DNA of 64,000 nucleotides from Ephydatia muelleri (taxonomy: Eukaryota > Porifera > Demospongiae > Spongillida > Spongillidae): positions 1,240,394 to 1,304,393 of the forward strand of contig JABACO010000006.1 of the NCBI GenBank assembly GCA_013339895.1. The letters run 5' to 3'. The position numbers and the translations under genes are program-made. A model generated the notes under the pieces. It was not told where the DNA came from, ran no database searches, and saw only the letters and a list, made by a program, of their open reading frames with translations. Shown here piece by piece: positions 20,505 to 31,079 of this stretch (its first letter is position 1; each line of letters starts with the position of its first letter).

Positions 20505-23262
20505 AGACCCGAATAAATGTGCATTCAGCTCTCCCCCACACCCCTCTAGCTGGACCAGAGATATCTCTGTTACCTCTGACTGGTAGCCTCCTCCCCCACA
20601 CCTCCTAGCTGGACCAGAGATATCTCTGTTACCTCTGACTGGTAGCCTCCTCCCCCACACCTCCTAGCTGGACCAGAGGTATCTCTGTTACCTCTGACTG
20701 GTAGCCTCCTCCCCACACCTCCTAGCTGGACCAGAGATATCTCTGTTACCTCTGACTGGTATAGCCTCCTCCCCACAACCTCCTAGCTGGACCAGAGATA
20801 TCTCTGTTACCTCTGGACTGGTAGCCTCCTCCCCACACCTCCTAGCTGGACCAGAGATATCTCTGTTACCTCTGACTGGTATAGCCTCCTCCCCCACACC
20901 TCCTAGCTGGGCCAGAGATATCTCTGTTACCTCTGACTGGTAGCCTCCTCCCCAACACCTCCTAGCTGGGCCAGAGATATCTCTGTTACCTCTGACTGGT
21001 AGCCTCCTCCCCACACCTCCTAGCTGGACCAGAGATATCTCTGTACCTCTGACTGTAGCCTCCTCCCCACACCTCCTAGCTGGACCAGAGATATCTCTGT
21101 TACCTCTGACTGGTATAGCCTCCTCCCCACACCTTCCTAGCTGGACCAGAGATATCTCTGTTACCTCTGACTGGTAGCCTCCTCCCCACACCCCCCTAGC
21201 TGGACCAGAGATATCTCTGTTACCTCTGACTGGTAGCCTCCTCCCCACACCTCCTAGCTGGACCAGAGATATCTCTGTTACCTCTGGCTGGTAGCCTCCT
21301 CCCCACACCTCCTAGCTGGACCAGAGATATCTCTGTTACCTCTGACTGGTAGCCTCCCTCCCCACACCTCCTAGCTGGACCAGAGATATCTCTGTTACCT
21401 CTGACTGGTAGCCTCCTCCCCACACACCCTAGCTGGGCCAGAGATTAGCTCTGTTACCTCTGACTGTTAGCCTCCTCCCCACACCTCCTAGCTGGACCAG
21501 AGATATCTCTGTTACCTCTGACTGGTAGCCTCCTCCCCACACCTCCTAGCTGGACCAGAGATATCTCTGTTACCTCTGACTGGTAGCCTCCTCCCCACAC
21601 ACCCTAGCTGGCCAGAGATAGCTTCTGTTACCTCTGATGTTAGCCTCCTCCCCACCACCTCCTAGCTGGACAGAGATATCTCCTGTTACCTCTGACTGGT
21701 AGCCTCCTCCCCACACCTCCTAGCTGGACCAGAGAATCTCTGTTACCTCTGACTGGTAGCCTCCTCCCCCACACCTCCTAGATGGACCAGAGATATCTCT
21801 GTTACCTCTGACTGGTAAGCCTCCTCCCCACACCTCCTAGCTGGACCAGAGATATCTCTGTTTACCTCTGACTGGTATGCCTCCTACCCCACACTCCGCT
21901 GACCAGAGATATATCTGTTACCTCTGCTGGTTAGCCTACTCCCCACACACTCCTAGATGGACCAGAGATATCTCTGTACCTCTGACTGTAGTGCCTCCTC
22001 CCCACACCCTCCTAGCTGGACAAGAGATATCTCGTTACCTCTGACTGTAGCCTCCTCCCCCACCCTCCTAGCTGGACCAGAGATATCTCTGTTACCCTCT
22101 GACTGGTAGCCTCCTCCCCACACCTCCTAAGCTGATGGACCCGAGATATCTCTGTTACCTCTGACTGGTAGCCTCCCCTCCCCACACACCCTAGCTGGGC
22201 CAGAGATAGCTCTGTTACCTCTGACTGTTAGCCTCCTCCCCACACCTCCTAGCTGGACCAGAGATATCTCTGTTACCTCTGACTGGTAGCCCTCCTCCCC
22301 ACACCTCCTAGCTGGACCAGAGATATCTCTGTTACCTCTGACTGGTAGCCTCCTCCCCACACCTCCTAGCTGGACCAGAGATATCTCTGTTACCTCTGAC
22401 TGGTAGCCTCCTCCCACACCTCCTAGCTGGACCAGAGATATCTCTGTTACCTTTGACTGGTAGCCTCCTCCCCACACCTCCTAGCTGGACCAGAGATATC
22501 TCTGTTACCTCTGACTGTTAGCCTCCTCCCCCACACCTCCTAGCTGGACCAGAGATATCTCTGTTACCCTCTGACTGGTAGCCTCCTCCCCACACCTCCT
22601 AGCTGGACCAGAGATATCTCTGTTACCTCTGAATGGTAGCCTCCTCCCCACACCTCCTAGCTGGACCAGAGATATCTTCTGTTACCTCTGACTGGTATAG
22701 CCTCCTCCCCACACCTCCTAGCTGGACCAGAGATATCTCTGTTACCTCTGACTGGTAGCCTCCTCCCCACACCTCCTAGCTGGACCAGAGATATCTCTGT
22801 TACCTCTGACTGGTATAGCCTCCCTCCCCACACCCCCTAGCTGGACCAGAGATATCTCTGTTACCTCTGACTGGTAGCCTCCTCCCCACACCTCCTAGCT
22901 GGACCAGAGATATCTCTGTTACCTTTGACTGGTAGCCTCCTCCCCCACACCTCCTAGCTGGACCAGAGATATCTCTGTTACCTCTGACTGTAGCCTCCTC
23001 CCCACACCTCCTAGCTGGACCAGAGATATCTCTGTTACCTCTGACTGGTAGCCTCCTCCCCACACCCCCTAGCTGGGCTAGAGGTATCTCTGTTACCTCT
23101 GACTGGTAGCCTCCTCCCCACACCTCCTAGCTGGACCAGAGATATCTCTGTTACCTCTGACTGTAGCCTCCTCCCCACACCTCCTAGCTGGACCAGAGAT
23201 ATCTCTGTTACCTCTGACTGGTAGCCTCCTCCCCACACCCCCTAGCTGGGCCAGAGATATCT
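20505..23262. repeat. 58-bp minisatellite, about 47 units
   Basis: Tandem unit containing CTCCTCCCCACACCTCCTAG, CTGGACCAGAGATATCTCTG and TTACCTCTGACTGGTAGC. Each unit carries the palindrome GAGATATCTC. Units differ by small indels, more densely in the middle (about 21,420-22,250). 58 is not a multiple of 3, so the open frames are coincidental. It lies just 3' of the receptor TM exon, probably in its next intron. Confidence 0.97.
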
Positions 23263-23295
23263 CTGTTATTCTCAGTACATCTTAAAAAAACATGT

Positions 23296-23330
23296 GTTAG
23301 GTCCCTTTTCGTGGAACGATCCCATATATT
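23296..23330. mobile_element. isolated end of a foldback element
   Basis: AGGTCCCTTTTCGTGGAACG followed by ATCCCATATA matches the terminal block of FB-2 (16,765-16,793) with changes. The rest of the element is absent. Confidence 0.6.
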
Positions 23331-23379
23331 TGATTTCTGCTCGAACGAGTTTGCAAACATATAGGTCAACAGAGAACCA

Positions 23380-24560
23380 ACATGCTCATCACTTTGTCCG
23401 AGGTGCTGTAGGACACACCCATAGACCACACCCACCTCATCCCTGACCAGTGGCTGATGCCATGGCAAAGGTCTGTACTGATGTCAGTAGTCCGTCCACA
23501 AGACCATATGCAGCCATAGCTCTGGACAAGTGGGAGGGGCTAAGTGCAATAGAGGTTTTTGATGGCTAGGCAGATTATGATATGGCTACACGGACTGATA
23601 AGCTCACATTTACAGCAGAAATGCCAGCAGAATCTTTGCAGATGGGAGTGCAAATGGTCTGCTTCAACCATGAGATGTGCACAAATGAATGGTATCTGAC
23701 TGTTGAATTGTCTTACACTGCAGGGTCTAGATGTATGCATGACATCTTGTAATGACATCACAATAGATGTGTGTCAGTGAAAACCACATTACACTTAATA
23801 GCAAGGTATCACATATAGCTGTCATAGTTCCCCCAAGGTCACACAAACTGCATTCTGCAATTCTGTGCACTTTTATTCTATGATTGTGATTTAACAGTTG
23901 TTCTGTTATATTCTGTAGTGAGTACCATGCAGAAATAAGAAATATGTCTGAACAGGGTTATAGATTTAAAGATTTTTCTGTGTGAAGATATTATAAAGGG
24001 CTCCATGCCTCCTGATGTAATGGCAACTGCATTATAGCTTTTCCAACAACAAGAGAGAACCAGTATGCTCATCACTTAGTCTGCGGTGCTGTAGGACACA
24101 CCCACAGACCACACCCTCCCCATTCCTGACCAAGGGGCTGATACTGCAATCCAAACTGACCTTCGTGTGTTTGAAAACAGTACATACATGTAGTCAGACT
24201 AGCTCTGGACAAGAGAGAGGGGCTAAGTGCAATAGAGGTGCCTAATGGCTGGGCAGATGCTCATTATGATATGAATGCGTGGACTGATAAGCTCACATTT
24301 ATGGCAGAAATGCCAGCAGAATCTTAGCAAGGTATCAAATATGTCATATCTGTTGCCCCAAGGTCACACAAACTGCATCCTGCAATTCTGTGCACTTTAT
24401 TCTATGATTGTATTCTGTGATATTCTGTAGTGAGTACCATGCAGAAAAGAGAAATATGTCTAAAAAGGGGAATAGATTCAAATTGAAATTGAAGATATTA
24501 TAAAGGGCTCCATTCCTCCTGAAGTAATGGCAACTGCATTATATCTTTTCCTATAGCACA
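23380..24560. repeat. tandem duplication of a receptor-flank repeat
   Basis: Two copies (about 23,395-24,055 and 24,075-24,540) of a module with GTAGGACACACCCA, GGGGCTAAGTGCAATAGAGG and GGTCACACAAACTGCAT. Parts recur at 4,320-4,500 (reverse), 28,590-28,790, 30,430-30,650 and 31,910-32,080, often beside the TM/tail exons. Probably 3'-flanking DNA of the receptor family rather than coding. Confidence 0.65.
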
Positions 24561-24899
24561 TATATGTAGAGTGGTATTTGATGGACCTTCCAGCCATGTG
24601 AAACAAGAATAAATTTCTGACATCGATGTGGAATATAGTGGACACTTTCCTTTCACATTTTACAACTGTCATAACATTTATTGCTACAATTGCTGTAATA
24701 TTTCTAAACGTGTACAATTGTTTTACATCGTATGAATTATTTGTGTGTTGTATTGTATCATGATGTTTGGTAATAAAAATAATTATTATTATATTTATGT
24801 GTCTGTGCATTTATTTCATAATATATTTCATATACAACACACCTACATGTACTTAGTCTTTACGAAAGTGCATTTATTTATTTATTTATAATTTTGAGA

Positions 24900-26636
24900 A
24901 ATATTAAAATATAGCCCTTACAAGGTTCAGATTGAGCCGGCCATACAGCTCTGATAGAACGGCAGACTTGGGCCTTGATGATGTTATGGCTAGGCGAGAG
25001 GCTAGACTCGAAAATGACTCCATAGCCTCTTTCCCCCATGCGCCATACAACTCTACCACAAGAGGGATACATAACCAACCTAACTCGCTGCACTTCACAT
25101 CGTTGGCCTCATGCTTTCTGAGCTCAGTGGCTTGCGCAACTGCTCCAGCAGTTACTCCCGCTTCAGACATAATGTTTGAGTTCAGCGGAGAGGTAACTGA
25201 TATGTCGCAGGCTGCCGTTTTCCCCAGAGCCCAGTTGGAAATGAGGACATCTGCAGGACGAGAGTGGCTGTGATCTGGTGTAAGGTTGCAGCCAGCTTCT
25301 ACTTGTACACTAAAGTGGGCTCTCCTACATGTTTCTGCCAATATGTTGTGGCGGAATACCACATCCCCACCCCGCTTACAAGTAGTGGCATGATGCCCTA
25401 GGGGATCCAACATTTTATCTGGGCAGAGTGCACAAAAGAACCCTCAGCTGCGTCAAGCCCTAACCACCACTTCAGTGCTGTCTGAAATACTGGAGGGTCT
25501 AAATGTAAGCCTTGACCTTCAGATGGAATAACCGTCAGCCATGAGGAAGCATGTGGGGAGGATGCTGATAAAAGACGAGCTCTGTCAGCAATCGACAGAG
25601 AACCCTGGAGAACTCTGAATAAATTATCGTCCAAGATACTGGAAAGAGTCTTCTGAGAAGGTAACTTTTCCAGTACCGATCCGATCTGTATGTTGTCTGA
25701 CTGATGAACTGAAGAATTAAATGTCTCCAAGGACTGGAGGAGGTGTACATGAGAATTTGAACCCAGGCCAGAGAAACATAACGATGCAATAAAGGCTGCT
25801 GGTGCATGATGAGACAGGGAACGCAGCCCAAGGCCTCCTCGGCTGAGGCTCAGCTGGGCCTGCTTCCACGCAGCAATGGAAGAATGCACACCTGTGCAAG
25901 AAGTGAAACATTTTTGAACATCTTGATCAAATAACTGCAGAACAGACTGAGAGAACGAAGGGGGTACGGCACAAGCAAGATGGACAAGCTTACAGTAACC
26001 ACCACAAAGCCGGAGGAGTACCAGAGCCACTTGGGGGTCGACTTGACCAACATCGTCCAGTCTCTTAAGTAGAACACCTGCCTCAGACCTTTTCCTATCC
26101 AGGACAGCCCTACAAAAGACAGAGTCACCAATAGGCATTCCCAAGATCGGGTTTGCTAGACTGTTTCATCTCCATTGGGAAATGAGTCAAACACCCACTG
26201 CTAAAAACCTCACACTTCTTGATGTTCACGTGAAGGCCAAGTGGGGGGCCAAGCTCAATGAGCAAGCTGAGTGCTTTCCTAACACGTGAACTTGGGCCCG
26301 CAAGAACACCGTCATCAAGGTGCCACACGTGATATAAAAGGTCACTGCATTCAGGATGAGTGGCAATCGCTTTGACTACAACATTAAGAACGAGGGAGAA
26401 AAGCAAGGGGCCCAGTGGGTCTCCTTGCTGCACACCAGATTGAGATGTTAAATTGCCTAAGGTGTGCCACAGCACAGGATGCCGGCTATAACACCAACTA
26501 ACCCACGGGAGTAGCTCTGGGAAGTGTGTACTGCATTCTGACAAAAGAGCTTGACGGCTTACTAAATTAAAGGCATTCACTAAGTCTATCTTCAGCACAG
26601 TAAAACCTTCAACTTCCAGTTCTCATCCATACAGCC
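24900..26636 (-). mobile_element. 5'-truncated LINE copy (RT to endonuclease)
   Basis: Same family as 5,117-8,770, opposite strand. It begins within RT (ENW, then FTVLKIDLVNAFNLVSR), keeps GVQQGDPLGPLLFSLVLNVV, the LDDG motif, the knuckle CxxC...GHHATTC and RPADVLI / GKTAACDISVTSPL. It ends after LVRA with an AT-rich tail and (AAAT)n. Few breaks; the RT frame (26,125-26,598) is cleaner than in the longer copy. 5' truncation is usual for LINEs. Confidence 0.85.
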
Positions 26637-26639
26637 TCA

Positions 26640-26990
26640 TGGCAACTTTATTGCACCACACAGGGTTAACCCTACAAAACGAGGTGGCTGTGGTGGTTGA
26701 TGGTTGCTGTGGCAACAAAGTAGATGAATTTGAATTTCCTTGTGTGGGCTGTGACTGCACTGAGGTAAAGAGGGCAGTTGTGAAAATGATTCTAATTCAA
26801 ATCTTGAAGGTGTTGATGACTCTTGGTCCTCATGAGAGGGACATTCAATTAGGTCAAATTCAATCAGCATCCCTGCTTGTTGAGATGACAACCATAGCAA
26901 AGCTGTCTGGACCCTGACCTTGGGCATTAGGTCCATTGGATAAGCAAAAGTTGTATCTTATGATTTGGCACTATACAACCCAAGGTCAGG
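26640..26990. repeat. diverged extra copy of the 8,880-9,090 segment
   Basis: Minus strand shares CAAGGTCAGGGTCCA and AGGGTTAACCC with the left arm at 8,915-9,080 and with 28,190-28,360. It directly abuts the truncated 5' end of the LINE, so the LINE may have inserted here. Confidence 0.5.
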
Positions 26991-27018
26991 GATCAGCAGC
27001 TGTACAGTCCACAAATTT

Positions 27019-27755
27019 GTGGAGTGTACAGCTGCTGATCCCTTGCTTTGTGGAGTGTACAGCTGCTGGTCCCTTGCTTTGTGGAGTGTACAGCTGCTGG
27101 TCCCTTGCTTTGTGGAGTGTACAGCTGCTGGTCCCTTGCTTTGTGGAGTGTACAGCTGCTGATCCCTTGCTTTGTGGAGTGTACAGCTGCTGGTCCCTTG
27201 CTTTGTGGAGTGTACAGCTGCTGGTCCCTTGCTTTGTGGAGTGTACAGCTGCTGGTCCCTTGCTTTGTGGAGTGTACAGCTGCTGGTCCCTTGCTTTGTG
27301 GAGTGTACAGCTGCTGGTCCCTTGCTTTGTGGAGTGTACAGCTGCTGGTCCCTTGCTTTGTGGAGTGTACAGCTGCTGGTCCCTTGCTTTGTGGAGTGTA
27401 CAGCTGCTGGTCCCTTGCTTTGTGGAGTGCACAGCTGCTGGTCCCTTGCTTTGTGGAGTGTACAGCTGCTGGTCCCTTGCTTTGTGGAGTGTACAGCTGC
27501 TGGTCCCTTGCTTTGTGGAGTGTACAGCTGCTGGTCCCTTGCCTTGTGGAGTGTACAGCTGCTGGTCCCTTGCTTTGTGGAGTATACAGCTGGTCCCTTG
27601 CTTTGTGGAGTGTACAGCTGCTGGTCCCTTGCTTTGTGGAGTGTACAGCTGCTGGTCCCTTGCCTTGTGGAGTGTACAGCTGCTGGTCCCTTGCTTTGTG
27701 GAGTGCACAGCTGCTGGTCCCTTGCTTTGTGGAGTGTACAGCTGCTGGTCCAGCT
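27019..27755. repeat. 31-bp minisatellite, about 24 units
   Basis: Nearly perfect units of TGTACAGCTGCTGGTCCCTT plus GCTTTGTGGAG. Single inverted units border it on both sides (near 26,995 and 27,755). Each unit contains CAGCTG. The four overlapping long open frames are products of the repeat. Confidence 0.97.
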
Positions 27756-27784
27756 GTACACTTCACAAAACAAGGGATCAGCAG

Positions 27785-28500
27785 TCTTGAATGGGCAGAG
27801 GCTTGTGGTGACATTCCCTTTCCTTTGGAGTGAGAAGCACACATTTGGAAAGCAAAAATCACCTTTAGCCAGATCTCTTGTGTGTACTTCCCCCTGCCCA
27901 CAAGGTGGCAGATAACATCCAGCAAACACCAGTCCATCTTAGGAAGGAATGTTTTGTAATGCAGCTGGCAGACTGCTTCAAGGGATGACCCTGAGAGGTG
28001 CCTCACACAGCCTGTTGTTGGGGGAGGAGGACTGGATGGTGCATTGAAAGTGTGGAAACACCTATGGTGAAGGAAGTATGTTATGTGAAGTTGCCATTAT
28101 AAGCACTTTGGGGCAGACAAACAGTCGTGTTCTAGGAGTTATAGTGTGGTGCCACATACATGATAAGCTCCAGACAGCTTTATGGGACCACATAGGGTTA
28201 ACCCTGAAAAGGGGCTGTGAATACACTCATGGGGTTCAAGAGGGCAAGATGTGAAGATGATTCTGATTTGAATCTTTGAAGGTGTTGATGTTTTCCCACC
28301 CTTCCCCTGGTCATCACGTGAGGGACATAGCAAAGCTGACTGGACCCTGACCTTGGGCTTGGATGAGCAACACCCTATCTTCTACATTGGTACTAACACA
28401 ACTTTCACACAGAACAAAGAAATCTAAATACTGTAGCACTAGACCACTAGATAAAGTGGCCCTTGAAATTCATGAACAACTTGCTCACTTCCATGTATGA
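27785..28500. repeat. right inverted-duplication arm, outer part
   Basis: Reverse complement of 8,771-9,470. At 28,501 it continues without interruption into the B/C arm, whereas the left arm has about 4.2 kb inserted there. Confidence 0.8.
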
Positions 28501-30062
28501 TATGTGTTCCTATTTTAGGTACTTTGCTAAGCTCCCTTAGCTATAATAGCATTATAGAACAAATGTACCAAAATATACCATCACTGTGCATAAGACTCTA
28601 AGACATGCCCACAGACTTGCCCATCTCACTCCTGACCAAACAGTGCAAGTTAGCTGCACATGGCTATATAGTTTGGCAACTACTGACCTTCACTTGTCTG
28701 GAACAGTAGTCAGTCCACAAAGCCATAGCTCTGGACAAGACTGAGGGCTAAGTGCAATAGAGGTGCGTAATGGCTGGGCAGATACTCTGTCATATCCATG
28801 GCATACACGTACTGATAACTAACATAGACATTCCCCTCTCCTCCCCCTCCCTAATCTGAGTGTTAACAAGTCCATCACAGCTATTCAGATTGCAGAAGTG
28901 ACAGTAGGAAACCATGGATACCGATCTATGCAGATTATGTAGTAATACATAATGCAAGTAATTTATTTTGCATGACATGTACATATTCACAATCAGCTTG
29001 TGGGAAATTAAATATGAGCTTTAATTAATATATAAGCAAAAAAATACAAGCTTTAAAATGTGTCTGATACAACACAATGTAATAAATGTTCCTATCAGTG
29101 TCTTCCTGTTCCATATGCAGAATTGCTCTCTAACTCAAATGTATTGCCCTCTTTCTTATTAAAGCCCACCACCTCATATGTAGCAGCAGTAGTAGTAGGG
29201 ACTGGGGGAGGGGACTTGGTAGTCTTAGAAGAGAACCTTCTTGGGTTGTAGCAACCACATATTATGATGGCAGTCACCAAACCTCCCAGAGAGAAGGAGA
29301 GGATAAATGTAACGGCAGCTGATACACCAACGGCAGTAGACGTGTCAATGGGAGGCACTACACGAAGCTGTTAAGAGAGAATAAACGAGTACACGATTAA
29401 TGAACAGATAAGGAGATATAATTTTTCTGCTGAAGAAGCACCATTCAAAGCCTCATTCATGATTGTTCACCCTCCTGCCCCATTCTTAAAAACGTTCTTA
29501 CAGCAAAATAGAAGGAAGGGTTAGGAGTGGGCGGAAGACGATGGGGTATACGTCAGTACTATTGCCCCATGACCTGTTTTAACTATTGAAATACACAAAG
29601 CTTAGACTTACTGCCCTTCGTTCCATAAAGGTATGATAATGAGAGCACGATTACTGTTACAAGCGCTAAACGCATTGTCTCTCACCTAGCCACACCCTGG
29701 CTATATTGTAATTATCCAAGATTATTGAGCACAATCATCCATCCACTTTGGTGTTTCATTGGACATTAGGTCTCGTCCCCACTTTTACCTACTGGACGAG
29801 TAAACGGACCCTCATTATAGCATGGCAGTGGAATGTGGCTTATCTTTTGTAATCCGCTCAAGGTATGCACAGTACAGCATGCAGGTGAATATCTGGGTTA
29901 TGTACCCTTCGAGGACTAAAACGATATAATGTAGGCCATGATACGGGCCCGGGGCCCGTGTCTAATAGCGCTCCATTTAGAGTGGTTGTTTCACAAAGCT
30001 TTTGCGCCTGAGTTTAAAAAACATGTATAAACGTATACAGCAATGCCAAAATAAAATTAAAT
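28501..30062. repeat. right inverted-duplication arm (B/C segment)
   Basis: Reverse complement of 2,995-4,608. It contains exon C. It ends near AATAAAATTAAAT, where the left arm starts with its counterpart. Confidence 0.8.
29095..29367 (-). pseudogene. TM/cytoplasmic-tail exon C
   Basis: Acceptor CTCTCTTAACAG, stop TGA at 29,095-29,097. The membrane helix (FILSFSLGGLVTAIIICGCY), NPRRFSSKTTK, YEVVGF and SAYGTGRH are all intact. One extra C in the first codons (GCCTCCCATTGAC against GCCTCCATTGAC in B) breaks the link to an upstream phase-1 exon, so it would not splice in frame from a normal donor. Either a recent pseudo-exon or a sequence error; the helix and tail show no other damage. Confidence 0.6.
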
Positions 30063-30664
30063 CGTGAGATGCGCGACTTTAGTGGACTAGGAAAGAATAT
30101 CTGCGCATTGACATTGTTTAATGCCGAACAGAATATAGAACAGCTTAAAAAATATACGAATAGGGATTAGAACATTAACCACATTCTAATGAGCTCCTAA
30201 GGGATCCAGACAAGAAATGTACCGTAATATACATACGTTTTCTAATTAACAACCTAATGTCCATCTCGAAACAGCCGTGTATGATCTGTGTAGTGTAATA
30301 ATCAGTGCAGTGAGCAGCAACGAATTTTCTTTATACTGTAGTATACATGGCCACCGTGTTGCATGTTATCATAGCTATGTGTCAGAGTAAAAACACACTA
30401 TACTGAATAGTTGACATTATGTTATCTAGCCTTGTCAAAATGTGTCATGTGTGTTGTCCCAAGATCACACAAACATTATACAATTTTATACACTTTTATC
30501 TGTGTGCCTTAACAGCTGTTCTATGATATTCTTTAGTGTGCACCATGCAGAAACTGAAGTGAACAGTCTCAAAACACTCAAATTGGGTGATTATATACCT
30601 CCAGATGTCATGGAAGTTTCATTGCTCTCCTATAACACATGTGGAACTGAACTGACAGGTTGTA

Positions 30665-31011
30665 CTATTGTATTTCATAGACATAAAGATATACAAAGTT
30701 TACAAAGTTTAGTGTATGTCTTACTATACTAATATGACACTTGATGCGTCCCTTCAAGTGTCTTCCCGTCAGAATTACTCTGATCAAACTCAATTGTGGT
30801 GCTCTCTTTCTAATTAAAGCCCCTGTCTCATATGTAGCAGCAGTAGCAGTAGGGACTGGGAGAGAGGTCTTAGAAGAGAACCTTCTTGGGTTGTAGCAAC
30901 CACATATTATGATGGCAGTCACCAAACCTCCCAGAGAGAAGGAGAGGATAAATGTCATGGCAACTGATATTCCAGCAGCAGTAGATGTGCCAATGGAGGC
31001 ACCACATAACG
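30665..31011 (-). CDS. TM/cytoplasmic-tail exon D, altered tail
   Basis: Acceptor GTGCTCTTAG, phase 1. It encodes LCGASIGTSTAAGISVAM, the same membrane helix and NPRRFSSKT. Then, through a net one-base loss relative to B/E after ATYE, it switches to a basic tail (TGALIRKRAPQLSL) open to about 30,665. It lacks SAYGTGRH. A six-base-class deletion also shortens the Pro spacer. It may be a decayed copy or a variant with a different tail; phase is compatible with the FN3-like exon at 35,875. Confidence 0.5.
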
Positions 31012-31079
31012 CTAAGAGCACACGATAGTTACACTATGTGTATTTAAACAGTATTTAATGTTCTGTAACCCTCTCAGTT

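Noticed and set aside
20505-23262. Regular spaced repeats resembling a CRISPR array
   Set aside because: The whole unit repeats with no unique spacers, in a eukaryotic context.
20472-23468. Minus-strand frames repeating VTEISLVQLGGVG
   Set aside because: Translation of the 58-bp minisatellite; the unit is not a multiple of three and indels scramble the frame.
26936-28006. Several 240-337 codon frames on both strands
   Set aside because: They are readings of the 31-bp minisatellite, which cycles all frames every three units. No stop occurs by chance of the unit sequence.
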